Program-made: the position numbers and the translations under genes
Notes under the pieces: model-generated
Told to the model about the DNA's origin: nothing
Seen by the model: only the letters and a program-made list of their open reading frames with translations
Database searches by the model: none
Shown: positions 20,735 through 32,613 of the stretch, piece by piece
Numbering within the stretch: position 1 is the first letter of the stretch
Layout of the letters: each line of letters opens with the position of its first letter
Source: Dioscorea cayenensis subsp. rotundata
Lineage: Eukaryota; Streptophyta; Magnoliopsida; Dioscoreales; Dioscoreaceae
Length of the DNA stretch: 64,000 nucleotides
NCBI RefSeq assembly: GCF_009730915.1
Contig: NC_052472.1
Location: 16,956,382-17,020,381 of the forward strand
Direction of reading: 5' to 3'

Positions 20735-22981
20735 TCACACAAAGTTGACAGAAATAGGGCTTCTTACAGTATGTTGTTTATTCACCCATGACAACTGCCC
20801 TTCAGATACATGTCCACGTCCTGTAAAGTCATCCTTGGTGATGAACTCAATGGTGAAACACCGCTTTTGGTTTTTCCTGGTAAAATAGAGCATATCAGGA
20901 GTAACGTCCATTGTTACTCCTTCAGGTTCATCAAAATGGACAAAGTAAACAGAGTGGGCTTCTCCCACATTTGTCGCATTCCTTGTTATGATCTTTCTAC
21001 GGTCCAACTCCAAGCTCAAGCTGATGGAAGGATAGTTCAGCTCTTCTACACTGATCTTTTCAACATCGGAGCACTGGATGTTCTGATGAGCTATGACTGA
21101 AACTTCTCTGTCTGTTAAGCTTAATCCACAAAGATAGTTTATATAATCACTTGGCTCAATGTCATAAACCAGGCCTGGATCATGAGCTCCTGAAGGATTG
21201 ACATGGCCTGCCCCCATAGCAAAGAAATCACTATCAGGGGAATCATCTGGGTATTCGGCAGCAATATGGTTGCCATCAAGGTCTTGTTTATAGGCAGTGG
21301 TCATGATCGCAGATTTGATCATTGCTGGTGACCACTCTGGGTGAGTGCTTCTAAGCATGGCTGCAACACCAGCGAGATGAGCAGTGGACACAGATGTGCC
21401 ACTCATGAAGTTGAATGGTGTGCTTTGGCTAAGACCGGTGTCCAAAGACCATGCTGCTAGAATGTTCACACCGGGACTGATAACATCTGGCTTCAGAATT
21501 CCGCCATTTATCAAGCTCGGGCCTCTTGAAGAGAAGGAAGCAACTGCTGGTGATGGTTGAGCTCTAAACCTTGTACCCTTGGAGATGATTGTCGCTGTAG
21601 GACAAGTGTGCAATGGTAAATCAATATAGGACAGGAGTTTCATTGTTTCTCTGTGGCTCAAATGAGCAACTGGAAGGACATGAGCTTCAACAATGATGGT
21701 CAGTGATTGCAAAGGGCTGTTCAAGAGTATCATGCCGGCGCCTCCCGCCCTCTTGATAGTAATGCCTTTCTCTACATTACCATCATTGTCAGCCCAGCAG
21801 ATAACGATCTTATCTTGAATGTCAATGTTGAACAATGTACTTGGTCTGCAGTACTTGAATTCCAGGACACCATTGGAACCCGGGTATGCAATTGGTGATT
21901 GTGCCGTCCTTTCTAAATTGCTCATCTGGTACACTGCTTCTCCTTCTACTTCCATTTCATTCCCCAATTGCACAGTCACGGTTATTCGTCTATCAGTGGT
22001 GCTCGCTCCAATTGTTAGCATCCATGGAGCATCATTGGCAATCACACTTGGATATGGTCCGCCATTGCCTGCTGCTGCGCATGTGAGCACCCCCTTCTCC
22101 ATGGCTGCAAATGAGCCAATGATGGCAGCACTGTCATAGAGTTGTTCAGAAACTCTACCTAGAGAAATTGACAGCACATCGACACCATCCAAGATTGCTT
22201 GATCTATGGCTGCAAGCAAGTCACTGTCAAAACCTTGGTTATCATGCACAACTTTGTAGATTGCAAGATGAGCCTTTGGAGCAATGCCGGTAGCACTGCC
22301 CCTTGCATTGCCAAGAACATGAGCATCATATACCTGGCTTCCCACTACTGTGCTGGCAATGTGAGTACCATGCCCATGCTCATCCAGTGGAGAGGAGTCA
22401 TAACCGGCTTTAAACGACATTGCACCAATGAGCTTGTTGTTGCAAAGTGATGCATCATTGAAATCACAGCGCCCTCTCCATTTAAGTGGTGGAAGGGGCA
22501 TTTCATCATCGGACAATGATGGATGTGTGGGGAGGATCCCAGTGTCAATGACACCTATGATTGTCCCTGCGCCAAAGTCAGAGTCCCACCATACGCCATT
22601 CCATTGGTTCAATCCCAAGAATGCTGGTGTGTAGGTTGTCATGATCTCCAGTTCCTGGTCTGGTTGAGCATGTAGAAAACCTGCCTTTCCTTCCATGGCT
22701 TTGACATCTTCTGAAGTTAATCGTGCCGCAAAGCCACTGATTACATGAGCGTACGAGTAGACTAACCGGGGCTCACCTGAGTCCAAGTGTGGGGAAGGTA
22801 AGAAAGATTCGTGCCAACTCCGACGATCTTCAATGCTGAGAAACTTTGTGTTGACTGGAGATTCCACATGAACAATATACATCTGGATTTCACTAGCATT
22901 GCTGTAACTGCAACAAGTGAGAAGAGGAAAAGTAGAGAGGAATAAAATGACCACAATGAAAGGCATGAATTTCTTCGACAT
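20735..22981 (-). CDS. Subtilisin-like serine protease (subtilase), secreted
   Basis: A single-exon frame of 748 residues from ATG 22981; the frame is open further upstream only from a TTG. Residues 1-28 (MSKKFMPFIVVILFLSTFPL and on) are a clear signal peptide, which decides the start. The I9 propeptide follows at about 33-117 (QMYIVHV, VYSYAHVISGFAARL). The S8 catalytic domain has Asp146 in IGVIDTGI, His204 in GHGTHIAST, Asn306 in AAAGNGGP and Ser530 in FMSGTSVSTAHLAG. A PA domain sits between Asn and Ser (about 340-470), and a C-terminal fibronectin-like domain ends the protein. Length and layout fit plant SBT proteases, which act in the apoplast on peptide precursors and wall proteins. The Ser motif reads GTSVSTAH where most plant members have GTSMSCPH; the catalytic residues themselves are kept. 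The lack of introns is common in this family. Confidence 0.93.
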   Translation of the reverse strand: MSKKFMPFIVVILFLSTFPLLTCCSYSNASEIQMYIVHVESPVNTKFLSIEDRRSWHESFLPSPHLDSGEPRLVYSYAHVISGFAARLTSEDVKAMEGKAGFLHAQPDQELEIMTTYTPAFLGLNQWNGVWWDSDFGAGTIIGVIDTGILPTHPSLSDDEMPLPPLKWRGRCDFNDASLCNNKLIGAMSFKAGYDSSPLDEHGHGTHIASTVVGSQVYDAHVLGNARGSATGIAPKAHLAIYKVVHDNQGFDSDLLAAIDQAILDGVDVLSISLGRVSEQLYDSAAIIGSFAAMEKGVLTCAAAGNGGPYPSVIANDAPWMLTIGASTTDRRITVTVQLGNEMEVEGEAVYQMSNLERTAQSPIAYPGSNGVLEFKYCRPSTLFNIDIQDKIVICWADNDGNVEKGITIKRAGGAGMILLNSPLQSLTIIVEAHVLPVAHLSHRETMKLLSYIDLPLHTCPTATIISKGTRFRAQPSPAVASFSSRGPSLINGGILKPDVISPGVNILAAWSLDTGLSQSTPFNFMSGTSVSTAHLAGVAAMLRSTHPEWSPAMIKSAIMTTAYKQDLDGNHIAAEYPDDSPDSDFFAMGAGHVNPSGAHDPGLVYDIEPSDYINYLCGLSLTDREVSVIAHQNIQCSDVEKISVEELNYPSISLSLELDRRKIITRNATNVGEAHSVYFVHFDEPEGVTMDVTPDMLYFTRKNQKRCFTIEFITKDDFTGRGHVSEGQLSWVNKQHTVRSPISVNFV

Positions 22982-23681
22982 TGGAGTGGAATAGAGTTTT
23001 GAAGAATAGAAGAGAAGCTGCTTGTAAGTTACATTCAGTGACAAAAATCATCTGCCGGCCAGATGCAATCAATTGATGCATTATGTTTTTGTGTAGTTGT
23101 ACCTTCGCCATAGGATACCTGTTGAATGATTCTGGTTCAAGTATTGTGTGTTTTGCATGTCCCATGGGTACAGACTCTGAACTAATTGCAGAATGGAGCA
23201 AGGATGAGAATGTACAATCTATAAGTATGAAGATGACCATTTTATTAGTAAGAAAAATGTGCTGAGGAATAACAGTTCATGTATTATCAATTATGTTACT
23301 TAAGTCTGAGCCGTGCATTTCTCACGAGGCTTTATCATCAATAAAAATGCTTCAAGTATATGAGATATGATTGACACTATCATATTGGGTCCTCTTGGTG
23401 TAGTGTTTTTGCCTTTCACCTGTGGAAATGGCACAAAAATGTAGTTAGACCTATTTTTTGAAATCATACTGTATTCTCTGAATTGATACCAAACTTATGT
23501 ACAACTGAATTATGCTATAAGATCATACAGCACCAATTATGTGAAATATGATCCAGCATTGATTTTGGAATGATTCACCATCATGAAGACTGCATGAATA
23601 ATGGAACAATGACCCACCTCAAGTTTTTGCTGATTCACATTGCAATGGCGCAAGAATGAATCAATAGTTATGGCACAGTGG
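22982..23681. other. Spacer between the subtilase and the DUF4079 gene
   Basis: It would hold the subtilase promoter and the 3' end of the DUF4079 transcript. I see no further gene or clear regulatory motif. Confidence 0.5.
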
Positions 23682-25797
23682 TCAGAAACTCAGACCAAGT
23701 TGAAGGCCAAGTGCTGCATGGATAAGGAAAAGGGTCATGATGCTACTGCCGAGAAGCCCATGCACTGTCCTCAATCCTGGATTGTCCTGCAGAAAAGAAA
23801 GCACAAACATATCCAATTTATCATAGTAACGCTGAACTAAGAATGTTATCTTCTTCCATTCTATCATCTTGATGTGAGATATTTTCGTATTGAAATTAGT
23901 TCATCCATTTTTTTCCGTACTGAAGACACGGAGGCAGATACAATTGTTAACATGATACACTATCATACATAACCCAACATTTGTATCAAACACAAACAGT
24001 GCTATTGAGTAAAAGGTGGACTAGAAATAGAGTACCTCAAAAAGTGTGGGTAAAATAGTTTGAACTGTTAAAAGGGAGAGGCCAATAACACCAGTGACAG
24101 CATGAGGACTGAAAGAGAATTCAGAATTAACAGATCAGATTAGTTGGTGCATCTGTAAAGTATGAGTAGAGCCAATGAGAGAAATTTGTCAAAATGATAT
24201 GCAAAGAATTTCAAGTTAGACTATGTTCTTTTGGCCAAGAAAAGAAACTTTAGATTGCTAAAAGCTGAGCAAATCCTTGGAAAAGTCTTAAAAGACAATA
24301 AGGAAGAGAAGTAAGCTTGATACCTTTCAAAAATTGGTTTATCAGAAGTCAGCAAAGCTGTTATTCCACCAGTGGCTCCAAGAGCAAAGAAGAAAAACAT
24401 GGCAGCAAGTAGCTTTGGATGCAGATCTTTCGCCATGGTTTTCTCCTCCTAAAACAAAAAATACAGCTATGGTCAAAAATCAGAATTTAATTTGCACAAA
24501 TTGGCATCACAAAGAATTTCCAGAAACACAGAAACTTGAACAAGAACCTTTGCTTCAGAATATAGAAGAACTCAAAACCTAGAAAACCAATTCAGAAATA
24601 TACTAGCATAAAAATACTGAAAGCAAAACTCATTAATGATTCTATTGACATTTTACATCTTAGATTAGCACTCGAACAAATACTCACTGGGTCCTTAGAT
24701 AATCTTATTCGAAACCCTAGATATGATCCATAGCCACCCATTGCAAATAGAACAACAGCCTGCAAAACATCAGAGCAAGTTAGCCGTGACAAACCATAAG
24801 GTATTACCAATATAATGTGATATCAATCTCATGATTATTATCTTGCAAATTAATCATTCATTTCTATTTAGGGTTTGTGCAAATTAAGAGTCAGCTTTCA
24901 AAATATTTTCATGGGTTTTCAGCTAAATCTTGAGTAACACTCTATAAACATAATTGATTCACCTTTAAAACTGTCAATGTATCAGCATTTGATCAAGAAA
25001 ATACATACTCCAAAGAACTATTTTAATAAACAACCAACAAATTCTCCATTTAAAAATCCTCATCAATCCCCTTATCAATGAATGAGGAACAGATAAAGTT
25101 CAATATCAATTATGACAGAATCTAATCTCATAAGAAATATTCTTCATCACTATGCATCAATAAAATTTCCTCTTCAAAAAAAAAAAATAAAAAAATAAAA
25201 AATTATGCAAATTTATTCAGTAAGGATGCAAGAAATAAATTGCAAAACACAAACTAGCAAAGAAAAAAAAAAACAAGAAATTAACACACCATGTTCCCTG
25301 GATGACCCCAATGCACAAGCCACTCAGGGAGATTCCAAGTCTTCACAAGCTCAACAAAGGGCTCAAAAATAGACCTCACAATCCCGGCTATTCATTCAAT
25401 GAAATAAAATCTCTCAAATTCACAGTACCAATCCACAGAACAATACCAAGAAAAAAAAATCCAACATTGTCAAACAATTAGGGTTACGAAAATCACCCCC
25501 GGGAAGAGTGGAGAGCAAGAAAAGGGGATAAGGAGCAAAAGAGTATAAAAAGGTTTCTCCCATCCGGCCATTGATTGAATCTTCATTGAATCCATACAAA
25601 TCCTCCGCTGGTACCGAGCTGAAGGTCTCTTTCTTCAGAGATGCAGCAGCTACGAGCGAAGTTCCTGTGCATCGACGGGGAGAAGAATGCGAATGAAGTG
25701 GAGAAGAAGGAGAAGGAGATGGTTGGGATCTGGGAAGTAGAGCAGAGGAGGTGAAAGGCAGGAGTGGGTGAGCTCGGAGAGGAGAAGTGATCGCCAT
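23682..25797 (-). CDS. DUF4079 family protein, predicted chloroplast membrane protein
   Basis: Minus-strand exons are 25797-25497, 25387-25290, 24759-24688, 24448-24324, 24108-24036 and 23786-23682. All introns are GT-AG and the phases join, giving 257 residues plus stop. The start is ATG 25797 (MAITSPLRAHPLLPF); the frame is open further upstream only from a TTG. Residues 1-60 are Ser/Pro/Arg-rich like a chloroplast transit peptide. The mature part has DLYGFNED, GETFLYSFAPYPLFLLSTLPG, LPEWLVHWGHPGN, VVLFAMGGYGSYLGFR, DLHPKLLAAMFFFFALGATGG, SPHAVTGVIGLSLLTVQTILP and FLIHAALGLQLGLSF. It has about four hydrophobic segments with conserved His residues in HWGHPGN, DLHPK, PHAVTG and IHAA. The family occurs in plants and cyanobacteria. 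Its biochemical role is not known to me, and the ordered His residues suggest possible cofactor binding (inference). It appears intact. Confidence 0.87.
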
Positions 25798-26339
25798 TGC
25801 TTCCACAGTGAAAGAAGCTAAGCGAGCAAGAAGCAAGCAAAGAAGAGAGAAAGAAAGGAGATCGCGTGGAAGGAGTGAGGCCAAGTGAAGTGATAGCTTG
25901 CAATTGAGACACGAATTTTAAAGAAGAAAAAAAAGGGGGAATATAAGGTTTGATATGATAAGGTATAATATGATTCCAATATGAATCTCTCCCGTGTATG
26001 TATACATTTGGCTTTGTTTGGCTGGGGGATATCCCAATATGGGATAACATGGGATATCCATACATGGGATTAGACTTCAAAATTTTTCAAATATGTTCTG
26101 GAGGAACAAGGTGAATACTTGCTTATCATCTTATCCTTTTTTTACTAGAAAAGTAATGATATTGTATAAAGAAAATGACCGTAATACCCTCACTTCTCTT
26201 GGGGTAATATCTATCATGTGTTTAATATAATAATTAAAAAAATGTAAATTAGTTATTAGTTATTACCTTCATTAATAATTATTAATTCAAAATAAATAAA
26301 TAAATAAAATTAAAGATAAATTTTTGCACTTTCTTAATA

Positions 26340-27564
26340 ATGAAAACTTTTAAAATATAGAATACACGGCATATTAGGATAACCACAATTGTCGAGCTAT
26401 ATTATCTCGAACTGACTGACTTGTGCCACGTCCACCATCACTGCTTTGATGTGGTCTTTCCACGTTTGGATAGCTACCTTCATCGACATGACTGGTTCCG
26501 ATCTTGCTCCAAGTTGGGATCACGGATGGTGTGCTTGCATAAATAATTGTGGATTACAGCAGCATGCGATGACAATGTCGTACTGCGTTTCTCCGAGAAA
26601 GGTGCGGAACACGCAAGATCTTGAAACAACGCTTAAGAAGACCAAAAAGCCCTCTCGACAACATTCCTTAGGCGAGCATGACTATGGTTAAATTTATCCT
26701 TCATATTACGATATTGTGTCCCGGCCACTAGTAAACCCGAGCAAGGTGGTATCTCTCCCCTGTATGGTGCAAGAAGGCCTGTGGTGTTGGCATAGCCCGC
26801 ATCAACAAGATAATACTTCCCTACAAGGCACATGCAAGTTTTTGATTTTTGGCACGGTTCACTAACTACAAATGTATTATGTATGACTGATTCATCCATA
26901 ACATTACCTTCCGGGATTGAGAAACTTCTATCGTCCAAGCAAGACTGCATTACTCTCATGTCTGCTGCCGATCCCTCCCAACCTGCGCAAAGGAAATGGA
27001 AGTGCATATCGAAGGACACAACAACCATTACATTTTGACTAATCCATCCATGCCTGTTACGAAATCTCTCTTGTATTTCTTTGGGAACAATAACCGGCAC
27101 ATGGGTTCCATCTATTGCTCCAAGAGCGTCCTGCAAGCATTTAAATTTGCTTAAGTGGTGACACACAAATTCAAATATACAACACACACTCTTGTTACCA
27201 TAAACGGGGTATTGCGGACCCGTGGATGAGCCGGTTCATCTCCACCAGGCAGTTGGATCATCTCATTAGCCAAATTGTTAATAGCACAAAGTACCATGTG
27301 GAAATAACGGCTGATGGTCTCAGAGCTATGCTGGAACTGCTCGCATGCTACTCTATTTGGTGCTGCATGTCCCACAACAATCATGAAAATTGCCAGTTGT
27401 TCCTCAACAGATACAGTTCGGCTACTGCGTAGTAGGCTGCGTGACTCAAGTAATGCCGCAAGTCCCCTAAATACGTGTGGCTCCATTCGAAACACGTTAT
27501 ATGCCCTTCTTGGGTGTCCGTCCAAAATGTCTCTAACCAATGTAGAACCTGCGAATTGTCGAGT
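26340..27564 (-). pseudogene. Harbinger-type DDE transposase (HARBI1-like nuclease), broken
   Basis: The 5' part (27540-27187) reads GHPRRAYNVFRMEPHVFRGL, a helix-rich DNA-binding region, and ends around FMVTR. A short intron-like stretch ends at GCAG near 27132. The nuclease then has GAIDGTHVPV (first Asp), GWEGSAADMRVM (second Asp), YYLVDAGYANTTGLLAPYRG and LRNVVERAF (Glu). After VERAF an extra T shifts the frame, and a TAA follows at about 26633-26635. The lost C-terminus is still readable in the other frames down to about 26350 (KRCFKILRVPHLSRRN, HNYLCKHTIRDPN). The acidic triad is intact, and the damage is downstream of it. Full-length plant members are about 400 residues. Confidence 0.85.
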
Positions 27565-27689
27565 GTGTTATGGTTGCCTCATCCTTATTTGGGTTTCGCT
27601 GATAATGCCAAGAAAAAATTTGAACATTATAAATTATATATAATTAAAAGTTTTAAATTTCTTACCATTTATCCCATTTGAGATAGGAA

Positions 27690-30330
27690 AATAAAATATA
27701 ATTAAAAATTGTTTATATTTTTTCATATAAAACAAAAAAAACTATTTAACAAAAGAATTTTTTGTTAAAAGATTATTGCTTTTTTGTAATAATAATTATT
27801 AATCAAGAATGTAGGTTTGTATCAAAAAAAAATTAAAAAAATTACGCAAATTATATTATTAATTGGTTTCAATCCCAATATAATTTAAAACCATTTATAG
27901 AATCGTCCACATTCTTATGTCTTTGTATTTTCATGTTATGCTTCTCATCATATTATAGTTTTTGCTTTGTTTTTTAATGAATGAATGTTTTTTTTTTTAA
28001 AAAATGCATGAAAAAAATTAAAATAAATAAATAAACTTTTAAAAGTAACTGCATATGGAGACTTCATAAATCTCGAATGGTTCATATAAAAATATAAAAA
28101 ATATAGAACTGTACAAATCATAATTTTTCTTCATGAGACTCTAGATAAGGCTATACGTGTAATTTCATGTTTTTTTGGAATTATATATAGTTTTTAAATC
28201 TCAACCATAGTTTATATATAACTAAGATTTTTTTTAAGAAATGATATTTTAAAAATATCATTTCTTCAAAAATAAAAAATAAAAATCTTAGTTAATAATT
28301 TATATATATATCAATCTAATCCAAGAACATCATTGTTGAAAGTGTCAAATCAACAGGACCACAACTCATATGAATCTTTATATCAGATTAATTAATTTTG
28401 AAATTATAATATGAAAAATCTCCAAAATAATCAATTAAAAAATGATAAATAAAAGTTTATTTAATCATGCATTTAATAATAACGACGACATAAATATGAT
28501 CAAATAAGTAATTCTAAAACAACTAATTAATTAATCAAAGACACTGTTTTCACATTATTAAAAATATATATTCTTCAAAGTAAAGAAATTGGTGGCTTGT
28601 AAATTTGGATAATTTGTTATAAATATTCAAGTTATTCAATAATTGATTTTTAATTTTAGAAATTAAAATAAATAATCACTTATATTTTTATTTTTATTTT
28701 TCTGATATTTCTTAAATTAAAAATATGGGAAAAATCTAATTTTAGATTTTAGTAAATATATTTTTTTTTTAACAAAGAAATGGTTTTTTAGGGCAGTGAT
28801 TTCATGATTTATTATATTTACAAAGTAGGTTTAAACCTTATCTAATACAAAATTGTGTATACACTAACAAAATTAAAGGTCTTTAAAATGAAAACCCTTT
28901 TGAACTACTTTCTTTTATTAGCCACCTTGGGAGATCCATTAATTAATGATAAATAGATTATGCATGTTTTCATTTTGCTTTGGACTGCTCAGATCTTAGC
29001 AATTCTATTCCAATCTATAATGAACATCATTTGAGAACTTTCAGATTATACTTACATTTAAGACTTAAGTATAATAGACGCATAACTAGTTCAATGAAAA
29101 CCACATGCATGTTGAGAGTAAGTAAATAGTTAGTTCATTAATTTACAATGGAAGCAAGAAGAATGGGAGATCAGGTAATAGCTACTTAACTTTGTTAATC
29201 ACAAGCAAGCTTAATTAATGTACTAACAAACGAAGAAGAAGACATTAGTTTTAGTGAAACAAACTTTTCATTCGCCAAGCTGTCCCGCAACAAACGGATT
29301 ATTATGCCTAACTCCACCTCTTCCTCTGCAAACTCCTCCTCCCACAGCCTCTCCATCATCTATGCTGCACATTCACATTGCTAGAATTGCTTCATATTTA
29401 TTCCTTCTTGTTGCTTCACATTCCAAACAGAGATAAAGATAAAAAATGCATTCATCATGTCCTGTTGATTCACATTACTCCAGCACATCTGTTTCCGTAC
29501 AAGCTATGCCCACAATAGCAAGCTATGCTCCAAATTTTGATGTCATTCAGAAACAACTTTGAAGAGGCAACTGTACAATATATATTACACACACAAAATT
29601 GAGAACCAATAATTTCCCATCTCAAATAATTGTGCCATCCATTTAAACATTCCACAACAAACAATGCATATCATAGTACCCAACTGCAGTTGTTACATAA
29701 GCATAATTCATTATTCAAAAGTTCAGAACATACATATCAAATAGTTCATTACTTACTGCATTTACAAGAATTCATAAAATACAACAAATGCACTAGCATT
29801 TTTTATCTAGATAATGTCCATACAGAACATATATTCTCAGCTTCTGAAACATCAACCCGTCCAAGAACTTCGAGCATAACTTGGAAACTACTCCTGAATT
29901 GGGTTTAAAATCATTAGTAAAAGCAGCTGCACATAATTTGGAAACACATGCATATATTTCAAAAGCACAGTCTTAAATATTTACAATTAATCCTAACCAA
30001 AACCAATTGCATATAAAAACTAAATGGAAACACATGCATATCTCCATGCGAAGACAATTTTTGTTGGCAAGAATACATGTCTATAGAATTGAATATGTAT
30101 GATTGATATGTCTAAAACTAAAACTAAGTTTAGCACAAAAAACCTAAACAAAAAGTTGTTGGTGAGAGAATAAAAAGTGCATAAAATAAGATGAATGGAA
30201 AGGTGAGGCTTTTGCTATAACTCTTGCAAACAAAGTAATGCATGTACATAGCTTGAATAACCAAATTAAACAGAATAGGTACAAATTAATATACAGTTTT
30301 TCAAATATTGTTCTTATATAGAAAACTCAT
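27690..30330. other. AT-rich interior of the Harbinger element
   Basis: No protein-like frame. 28200-28300 contains a small inverted repeat around AAATGATATTTTAAAAATATC / GATATTTTTAAAATATCATTT. The rest is A/T tracts between the two transposon ORFs. Confidence 0.4.
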
Positions 30331-30333
30331 GAA

Positions 30334-31853
30334 TTATAAGTAAAATTCTACCACTACCTGCTGACGGAATTCCTTCATACGTAGACTCAACCAACAATCT
30401 ATAACCGATTGTCTCATAGTCATGAAGAAAATCCTATTTTCACGCAATTTCAATGCCTCGGCCGCAACACATACCTCCACATCACTGACTCCCGGCATAG
30501 AGGACAATTTCTCCATGCAAGTCTTAAAGGAGAAACTATCATCCTCTTCCTTGCTTTGTTCCATGATCTTGCTTCTACGATCACTCAAAGATATTAATCG
30601 ATTTAGCGCTTCCACTGTGTGGTCAGAACTTTTCTTCTTTGAGACACTAGGATTTGGATGATCTAATTGTTTCCTTTTAGTCATGGATGAGGCATTGTTG
30701 TAAGAAACTTTCTTGCCCGTTGTATGCGATGGGATTGTGTCCTTGTCAACCTCAAGCACAGGACTATCCGACGAACCGGATCCCTCGTCCAAGTTAACAA
30801 CAAAATCATCGGCTCTCACCGAGCCACCCGTGTGGCTAGTGTATTGCCCATTTGCGGTGGATGAAGCCACAAGATCATGGATCTTCAAAAACAATGGGAA
30901 AGGCTTATCTCGGCAAACTTTGTATTCCTTGTTGAGCTGCATGATAGCTTGCAATTATGGCTTAATGTAGGAAGGGCGAATACTTGACTTGGTCATGTAA
31001 TAGTGACTCAAAGAATATATTCAATTAGGTACAAGCAAAATGATTAGGATCTCTAGTGCTGGGCTTCATATTTGGTGATATAAAAGATTAGGATCTCTTT
31101 AAAGAAATGCAACACTTGGATTTAATAAGTGGGCTTTGTTATCAAACCCATCTTGCATCTTATGAACCACATTTGTATGGCTGACATAATGAAGAGCCAC
31201 TGTTTTCATATGCATTTTAGGGTGGTTAAAGTAATGCTAGCTAATAATTACTGAAGATTGATCACAATTCCATGATGTTGTATAACCTAACTTTCTACGT
31301 GGCTTCTCCTATGAATTGTTGTTTTGCTTATGCTGAGATTTTATCTTCGACTCAGTCCAAATGGCTTATCAAATTTATGAATTCCTATTTGTTTTATGCA
31401 TATTTGAGATTCCATTATTGCCAAAAACCTATCATTGCAAGAGAAGATACAAATGATGCTTACCTTAATAATCTCCTCCCACACCATTGGACAACCAGGG
31501 GTTGGTCTTTGAGTGTCAAAATCCCATGACCATCCACTCTTACCAACCAATGACGAATACAACTTGTATAGCTTCTTCAAAGTCTTCCATCTACCTTTCA
31601 ACTGGGGGCAAAGTGGTGTCTTCTTTGGTCCTTTTTGGTACTCATTCCATATTCGAACCATGCTTCCGATCGAAAGGAACCCCGAACACACACCAGCTGC
31701 TTGCTTTCCTCCAACAATAGGTCAACTAGTGCTTCATCACTAGAAATCGTCCGAGTTATTCTGCTGCGGCAACCTCTGCACATCTTGATGGGAACCTACA
31801 TGTTCGGGATTCCCTCCAGACACTAGTTGGCTCCCTTGTCCTGTGCCCTCCAT
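30334..31853 (-). pseudogene. Harbinger ORF1, Myb/SANT-like DNA-binding protein, frameshifted
   Basis: A start ATG lies at 31853. Exon 1 runs to about 31464 and exon 2 from about 30936 to 30334, with a GT-AG intron between. Exon 1 covers a Myb/SANT-like domain: SDEALVDLLLEESKQ and GSFRSEAWFEY, then QLKGRWKTLKKLYKLYSSLV and GWSWDFDTQRPTPGCPMVWEE. Exon 2 continues with EYKVCRDKPFPLF, KIHDLVASSTANGQYTSHTG, a Lys-rich stretch (MTKRKQLDHPNPSVSKKK) and a C-terminal helical region. At least two frame changes separate the pieces of exon 1 (after the first 38 codons and near 31600-31690). In active PIF/Harbinger elements this protein binds DNA and helps bring the transposase to the element. Confidence 0.78.
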
Positions 31854-32083
31854 TAAAATTGGCTTCGCATGACACACTGGCAAGTAACAAAAGAAAGGAT
31901 GAGAGACAAGGTACAAAATTGAATAAGTTATCTATGGAGACAATAATTTAAAAAAAATAAAATAAAACAATTAAATCAGAGAAGAGAAATCTTTTGACAG
32001 AGGATTTCCATAAGCATACCTTCACCCAAGCTTTGCCTGTCGACGGTGTCACTCCCATCCAGGAATCGGTCCGTCGAAGCAAA

Positions 32084-32250
32084 CTAGACAGTGCAATTCA
32101 AGAGGATGGAGAGGAGGAGAGGTGGGATAATATTTCTTTGTTTAGATTGGGAGATGGAGAAGAGAGGGATCGGGAGAGAGTCACAATGGTCTGCAGGTGA
32201 TGTAGCAAAGGGAAAGCGATGAAGGTAGGAATTCCATTTTGGTTTCTTTT
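32084..32250 (-). other. CT-rich leader upstream of Harbinger ORF1
   Basis: Read on the minus strand, the stretch is rich in CTCTCC and CCTCTCCTCCTCTCC words and lies 230-400 bp before the ORF1 start. It resembles a 5' untranslated leader. No coding frame is supported. Confidence 0.3.
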
Positions 32251-32613
32251 TGTTAATCATGTATTTCAACGGTCATGATTTTTAAAAGCATTTGTTTGTG
32301 TGTTAATGGGTGGGTCCTCGATGAGCATGTGCCTTCGATAGAGATCCATTTCAATTCATAAGTCAACAATGGGGGCTCAAAAGCATCTCAACCATTCATG
32401 GATTTATTCGAACACATGGGTTCAGTTAATAATTGGGTGAGGGTTATTGTGGTCTTTTCATTTTGGAACAATTAATACTAACTATTGTTTTAAATTAGGT
32501 TTAAAATGAATTATTATTTTAAATTCACAATTAATAAGAGCATGTCTTGTCAAAGCTTTGGGAATAGTTAAATTGGGGATATCCCTAGGGATATCTTCAA
32601 CCAAACAGTGCCC

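Larger units (their letters stand above)
26010..32613 (-). mobile_element. PIF/Harbinger DNA transposon with both ORFs, degenerate
   Basis: The left end reads GGCTTTGTTTGGCTG followed shortly by GGATATCCC. The reverse complement of the right end (from 32613) reads GGGCACTGTTTGGTTG, then GATATCCCTAGGGATATCCCC. These are imperfect terminal inverted repeats of the GGG..TGTTTGG type common in PIF/Harbinger. The usual TTA/TAA target duplication is not evident. The interior has the two proteins expected for this superfamily, both on the minus strand: a Myb/SANT-like ORF1 on the right and a DDE transposase on the left. Both are broken, so the element is probably immobile. Its left end is about 213 bp from the start codon of the DUF4079 gene. 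Confidence 0.78.

Noticed and set aside
22982..23044. Longer subtilase start at 23044
   Set aside because: The codon there is TTG, not ATG. ATG 22981 starts a proper signal peptide.
25798..25884. Longer DUF4079 start at 25884
   Set aside because: The codon is TTG, and the upstream residues are probably 5' UTR. ATG 25797 gives a typical transit-peptide start.
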